From the NCBI GenBank assembly GCA_024644775.1, contig JAHEHB010000193.1:1-9651 (forward strand): a stretch of 9,651 bases of DNA, in the 5' to 3' direction. Both the position numbers and the translations under genes were made by a program. The notes below the pieces were generated by a model. That model saw only the letters and a program-made list of their open reading frames with translations. It did not search any database and had not been told where the DNA came from. Of the stretch, positions 7,277 to 9,651 are shown piece by piece. Source of the stretch: Deltaproteobacteria bacterium (GTDB lineage: Bacteria; Desulfobacterota; Desulfobacteria; Desulfobacterales; SURF-15). Every line of letters begins with the position of its first letter. Position 1 is the stretch's first letter.

Positions 7277-7765
7277 ATGGATTCACAAACTTTGCAAGTT
7301 GAGGTGGTTATAGAAATTCCGCGTGGTAGTTTTCTCAAGCGTGGCTTGAGCGAAAAAGTAGATTTCATAACCCCTTTCCCATGCCCATTCAATTATGGCT
7401 CCGTAAATGAATACATTGGTGGTGACGATGACCTCCTCGACGCTTTAGTCCTTGGACCACGCTTACCCCGAGGGAAAAAGGTGAAGGTTTTGGCGCAAGG
7501 TGCCATTGGTTTTACAGACCGAGGGATCTACGACGACAAATTAATTTGCAGCGATGGGCCGATAGGACCAAAGAATCGCCGTTTCGTACTAATCTTCTTT
7601 CACTTCTATGCATTTAGCAAACGCCTGTTGAATCTCTTTCGCCTAAGACCTGGAGCAACTTTCTGCAATGGTTGGGGGGAGGCTAAAATCGCCATCGCCC
7701 GCGCAAAATTGAGAGAAGATACAGACCGGAATGGCCCAAAGTTTCCGTTCCAACAACCCTCCTAA
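7277..7765 (+). CDS. Divergent family I inorganic pyrophosphatase-like protein
   Basis: A 162-aa soluble protein whose layout follows soluble family I PPases (PPi to 2 Pi): VVIEIPRGS at the start (residues 10-18), FNYG (38-41), an acidic D-x-D-x2-D block (Asp50, Asp52, Asp55 in DDDLLDALVL), and TDRGIYDDK (80-88; Asp81, Asp86, Lys88). These align by eye with E. coli D65/D67/D70 and D97/D102/K104, so the metal site is kept. Positions equal to E31, R43, E98 and K142 appear changed (G, unaligned, R, A). The FFHFYAFSK segment and a late GW match the family's C-terminal end, but sequence between them is unusually rich in Leu/Arg. ATG at 7277 has AGGA 8 bases upstream; a GTG at 7220 would add 19 residues that may belong to the protein. 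It could be an active PPase of a divergent clade or a relative with another phosphate substrate. Confidence 0.7.
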   Translation: MDSQTLQVEVVIEIPRGSFLKRGLSEKVDFITPFPCPFNYGSVNEYIGGDDDLLDALVLGPRLPRGKKVKVLAQGAIGFTDRGIYDDKLICSDGPIGPKNRRFVLIFFHFYAFSKRLLNLFRLRPGATFCNGWGEAKIAIARAKLREDTDRNGPKFPFQQPS

Positions 7766-7833
7766 AGTTATCCACTATCCATGCCGAATATAAAACATTG
7801 GACGGCTCGTTGCTAAGAAAAAAAGGGGAGAAG

Positions 7834-7953
7834 ATGAAAACTATCGTCGATATGATTTTTACAACATTCTACGGTGGCCTCATCGGTTTGACGATTGGTA
7901 TTATCGATACATTTCTTTATACTCCTTCAATACTTCCAGCTATATTTAGATAG
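7834..7953 (+). CDS. Small 39-aa hydrophobic protein
   Basis: I do not recognise this. ATG at 7834 is preceded by a purine-rich ribosome binding site (AGGGG, 5 bases upstream). The peptide has one long hydrophobic stretch (about residues 7-37, rich in Gly, Ile, Thr and Phe), so it would be a single-pass membrane peptide. The stop TAG lies 10 bases before the ATG of the next small gene and overlaps that gene's AGGA, which suggests coupling. It is too short for codon statistics to help. It may be a real small protein or the start of a truncated membrane protein. Confidence 0.35.
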   Translation: MKTIVDMIFTTFYGGLIGLTIGIIDTFLYTPSILPAIFR

Positions 7954-7963
7954 GATTATTGGT

Positions 7964-8218
7964 ATGGTATGTGCAGATCCTGAAAAAATCAAATCGCTTA
8001 TGAAAGTTGCAGTCCCTACCTGTAGAAAATGCATTCACTTTCTAGGACCGAAACGAAAAAGCACACGATACCGGTGCTTCGCATATCCTGATGGAATTCC
8101 AATCGAGATCTGGCTTGGATATGTTTCTCATACAAGAAACCATAAAAATGATAACGGTATTCTGTTTCAGCCAATGGACAATCCAGATGAGTATTATCGC
8201 AGAATCAAAAGAATATGA
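7964..8218 (+). CDS. Small Cys/His-containing protein of unknown function
   Basis: An 84-aa protein. It has CRKCIHF (Cys20, Cys23, His25), YRCFAYPDGIPIEIWLG (36-52, Cys38) and SHTRNHKNDNGILFQP (55-70). I recall small uncharacterised bacterial proteins with the same order: C-x2-C-x-H, C-x-A-[FY]-P-x-GIP-x-EI-x3-G, H-x(n)-D-x-GI-x-F-x-P. Three cysteines and nearby histidines suggest a metal site, which is inference. ATG at 7964 is chosen because AGGA lies 8 bases upstream and because conserved sequence starts shortly after. The frame is open back to 7895, but that would add a hydrophobic N-terminus overlapping the 39-aa ORF. No function can be assigned. It follows the 39-aa membrane ORF after 10 bases. 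Confidence 0.6.
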   Translation: MVCADPEKIKSLMKVAVPTCRKCIHFLGPKRKSTRYRCFAYPDGIPIEIWLGYVSHTRNHKNDNGILFQPMDNPDEYYRRIKRI

Positions 8219-8286
8219 GATATAACTAGCATGCACCATAATCTACGGGATGAGATAGATAAAAAATATAGCGGATATTTTGTGAG

Positions 8287-8650
8287 TTATGTGAGGAAAA
8301 GGATGGGAGTCCCCTCACGTAGCCGGCAAAGCCGTCGAAGGGACTCCTGCCCAAATCCAAAAGCAATTCCGTCCCCTCTCTGCGATGCTTTGCTTGCCGC
8401 TGACTAACAAATTCTCAGCTGCTTGGATAATTCAACAGTGGTCATCCCTAATTCCCGATTTGGCCAGTATCGGAATCGAACTCCAAGCATAGCATGCAGT
8501 TTGTGTATCAGTAACGATATTAACAAACCGCTCTACAAATTTGCTCCGATCATCGTTGTTTAAAAAAATTTTTTTACGCTCGATTCCACCGATAATATGA
8601 TGAACCTCTCCGGCTGCATCAATTCTTGTTTTTCTTGGCTTTTTTTACAT
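8287..8650 (-). pseudogene. Remnant of a Y1/REP-associated (IS200-like) transposase
   Basis: On the minus strand from 8650 the reading is M-stop-KKPRKTRIDAAGEVHHII, then GIERKKIFLNNDDRSKFVERF and TQTACYAWSSIP. This is the N-terminus of the large Y1 transposases of the RAYT type (usually MPRK-x-RIDAAG-x-x-HHI-x-RGIERKKIF). Just where the catalytic HUH motif (NHFHLL) should follow, near 8470, the sequence switches to another frame. It reads RYWPNRELGMTTVELSKQLRIC-stop-SAASKASQRGDGIA, the C-terminal helix-turn-helix of the same family (compare YWAVRELGMT...LGLSQPAVS...KRGEKIA). About 200 central residues, including HUH and the catalytic Tyr, are gone. There are further lesions: a stop at codon 2, one residue missing before GIERK, and a TAG at 8404-8406 where the family has Gln, one transition away from CAG. 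It is non-functional. Confidence 0.85.
8306..8347. repeat. REP-like imperfect palindrome in the 3' end of the transposase remnant
   Basis: Perfect 8-base arms GGAGTCCC (8306-8313) and GGGACTCC (8340-8347) enclose a second small hairpin, CGGC-AAA-GCCG (8324-8334). RAYT transposases are known to be associated with REP palindromes, and this one sits in the distal end of a RAYT remnant, so a REP element or transposon-end hairpin is the likely identity. There is no T-run after either arm, so it does not look like an intrinsic terminator. Confidence 0.55.
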
Positions 8651-8955
8651 TATCAGCAATTTATCAATTCTTAATGCATCAATGCATAGACATCCCCTAC
8701 TATCCTCCCCGACAGAGATTTTTTTACGGAGGGAGCCTGATGAACACCCAATGTCGACAATGTTAGCGAAAGTTTGTAAAATTCCAATAATCCAATGGAC
8801 GAATCCCACACTTTGGATCGAATCGTCCAAATCCACCGAGGGCCTGGAGGTGTCTGATGCAGAAACGGCATGTCACATAACCGCTTCTGATATTTACCAT
8901 TTCTTGTGAATGATTTTTATACCCATGATCTGAAATTCCAATTCCGATGTGATAA
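8651..8955. other. Non-coding or decayed stretch between transposase remnant and cupin
   Basis: Several short open frames cross this stretch on both strands, but none has a ribosome binding site or a recognisable family. One minus-strand frame reads IVDIGCSSGSL (around 8740-8770), like motif I of a class I methyltransferase, without any other methyltransferase feature. A pair of ATGCAT sequences lies at 8672-8685. I see no terminator or RNA gene. Confidence 0.4.
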
Positions 8956-9276
8956 TTACCGATAGTCTTCCCTGACCGGATGAAATACGTCAAGAACCCG
9001 GCATTCTTTGAGTGGTTTGCTGGAATGAACCGCATGGGGAGGGATGATTACCACGCCACCTGGACCCACCCTTTGAGTTTCTCCATCCACGGTAAAATCA
9101 CACTCCCCTTCCATTACATACATCGCCTGTTCGTGGGGGTGAGAATGCTCCGGCAAGGCAGACTCAGCGGAGATTTCCCAAAAAGCAAAGGTCATATTAT
9201 TGGAATGGATAAATCGGGCTTTCATACCGTCTACCATCTCTCTGGCCTCGATATCATTTAGATTTTGATAATCCAT
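8956..9276 (-). CDS. Small single-domain cupin protein
   Basis: A 106-aa one-domain cupin. Motif 1 is H-S-H-P-H-E-Q at 44-50 followed by YVMEGECDFTVDGE (53-66). Motif 2 is GPGGVVIIPPHAVHS (71-85). Probable metal ligands are His44, His46 (or His48), Glu49 and His84. The complete motif set suggests a metal-binding beta-barrel. Members of this group include small-molecule sensors, dioxygenase-like enzymes and sugar or auxin-type isomerases; the substrate cannot be told here. ATG at 9276 has a strong Shine-Dalgarno, AAAGGAGA, 8 bases upstream. It stands alone on the minus strand, with the transposase remnant downstream and a plus-strand gene upstream, so it is probably monocistronic. Confidence 0.88.
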   Translation of the reverse strand: MDYQNLNDIEAREMVDGMKARFIHSNNMTFAFWEISAESALPEHSHPHEQAMYVMEGECDFTVDGETQRVGPGGVVIIPPHAVHSSKPLKECRVLDVFHPVREDYR

Positions 9277-9584
9277 AATCGGTTTCTCCTTTATTCTTTG
9301 TTCTTAAAACCGGTTTGCATCATTGGAATAATCCATATCAAATTCAAACTTGGAATCAAGAGATATATGGTTGCATCGGAGAATTTTATTGGGTATCTTA
9401 ATCCGAAATTAGAGTACAAGTTGGCGAGCTATCGATCTAAACCAGATGACCCCTGTATTGAGGAAATATCGATGGAGTTATAGGCAGGTTTAATTCATCG
9501 ATATCGATTCTTTAATATCGAATAACATCAAAACATATTGTTTTGAAAACCAAATTTTATAGGCCCTAAGAAAAGGAGACGACT
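9277..9584. other. Intergenic region between the cupin and the last gene
   Basis: This is the divergent upstream region of both flanking genes, A/T-rich. A short plus-strand frame (ATG 9367 to stop 9483, 38 aa, ending in PDDPCIEEISMEL) has only a weak AAGAG upstream and no recognised family; it could be a remnant or chance. There is a perfect 12-base palindrome ATCGATATCGAT at 9497-9508, with related ATATCGA sequences at 9466 and just after it, a possible operator. No convincing sigma-70 promoter was found for either gene. Confidence 0.35.
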
Positions 9585-9651
9585 ATGCCAACCGTATATG
9601 AAAAACTTCGTGAGAGATTAGACATGTTTCCACAAGGATTTCCCAAAACCA
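9585..9651 (+). CDS. N-terminus of a probable 4Fe-4S binding protein (Desulfobacterota type)
   Basis: Only the first 22 codons are present, MPTVYEKLRERLDMFPQGFP and two more residues; the gene leaves the window at the right edge. The start is firm: ATG at 9585 is preceded by AAGGAGA with a 5-base spacer. I recall small ferredoxin-like proteins of Desulfobacteraceae starting with [VP]YExLRERLD followed by a G-[FY]-P turn; they carry a winged-helix-like N-terminal region and C-terminal 4Fe-4S clusters. No cysteine is visible in the fragment, so the cluster-binding role is inferred from that memory alone. Confidence 0.5.
   Translation, partial: MPTVYEKLRERLDMFPQGFPKT

Noticed and set aside
8306..8347. 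Hairpin as intrinsic terminator
   Set aside because: Neither strand has a T-run following the stem, and the loop region is long.
8231..8407. Plus-strand 58-aa frame starting MHHNLRDEID
   Set aside because: Most of it is the antisense of the transposase remnant and the REP-like hairpin; no ribosome binding site.
8645..8836. Minus-strand frame with IVDIGCSSGSL, like methyltransferase motif I
   Set aside because: There is a single motif only, no start with a ribosome binding site, no further methyltransferase motifs, and it runs into the transposase remnant.
8682..8909. Plus-strand 75-aa frame
   Set aside because: No recognisable family, no ribosome binding site, and it sits in decayed sequence.
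9265..9483. Plus-strand 72-aa frame
   Set aside because: It starts inside the cupin gene on the opposite strand and has no ribosome binding site. Only the inner 38-aa stretch looks protein-like and it is unrecognised.

Overview
The window most likely comes from a Gram-negative anaerobe of the former Deltaproteobacteria (Desulfobacterota, Desulfobacterales-like). This is an inference from the protein style of rsmB/fmt/def, a ribF C-terminal half typical of that group, a REP-associated (Y1) transposase remnant of a type I associate with it, and a final gene whose first residues look like a small 4Fe-4S protein I recall from Desulfobacteraceae. No database search was possible.

Left part (1-6562), all on the minus strand, reading right to left: ribF (broken) - LPG-synthase-TM/flippase-like membrane protein - def - fmt - rsmB - [212-base gap] - HAD-UbiA fusion - start of a DprE1-like FAD oxidase running off the left edge. 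def, fmt and rsmB are packed with 7- and 2-base gaps and form the usual translation module (formylation, deformylation, 16S rRNA m5C967). The last two genes are 3 bases apart. They look like the first steps of a polyprenyl-phospho-pentofuranose (decaprenylphosphoryl-arabinose type) pathway: pentose-phosphate transfer to a polyprenyl phosphate, presumed dephosphorylation by the fused HAD domain, and 2'-oxidation.

Centre (6563-6746): a divergent promoter region and a tRNA-Leu(CAG) with encoded CCA on the plus strand. One TATATA hexamer can serve as the -10 box for both directions.

Right part (6747-9651) is looser and partly decayed: a possible broken 5' segment, a divergent family I inorganic pyrophosphatase-like gene, a 39-aa membrane ORF, an 84-aa Cys/His small protein, a remnant of a Y1/RAYT transposase with a REP-like hairpin in its 3' end, a small cupin on the minus strand, and the first 22 codons of a gene with a strong ribosome binding site.

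The main points for follow-up are the HAD-UbiA/DprE1 pair, the ribF gene that has lost about 60 internal residues and its reading frame, and the transposase remnant in which N- and C-terminal pieces are joined with the catalytic middle missing.
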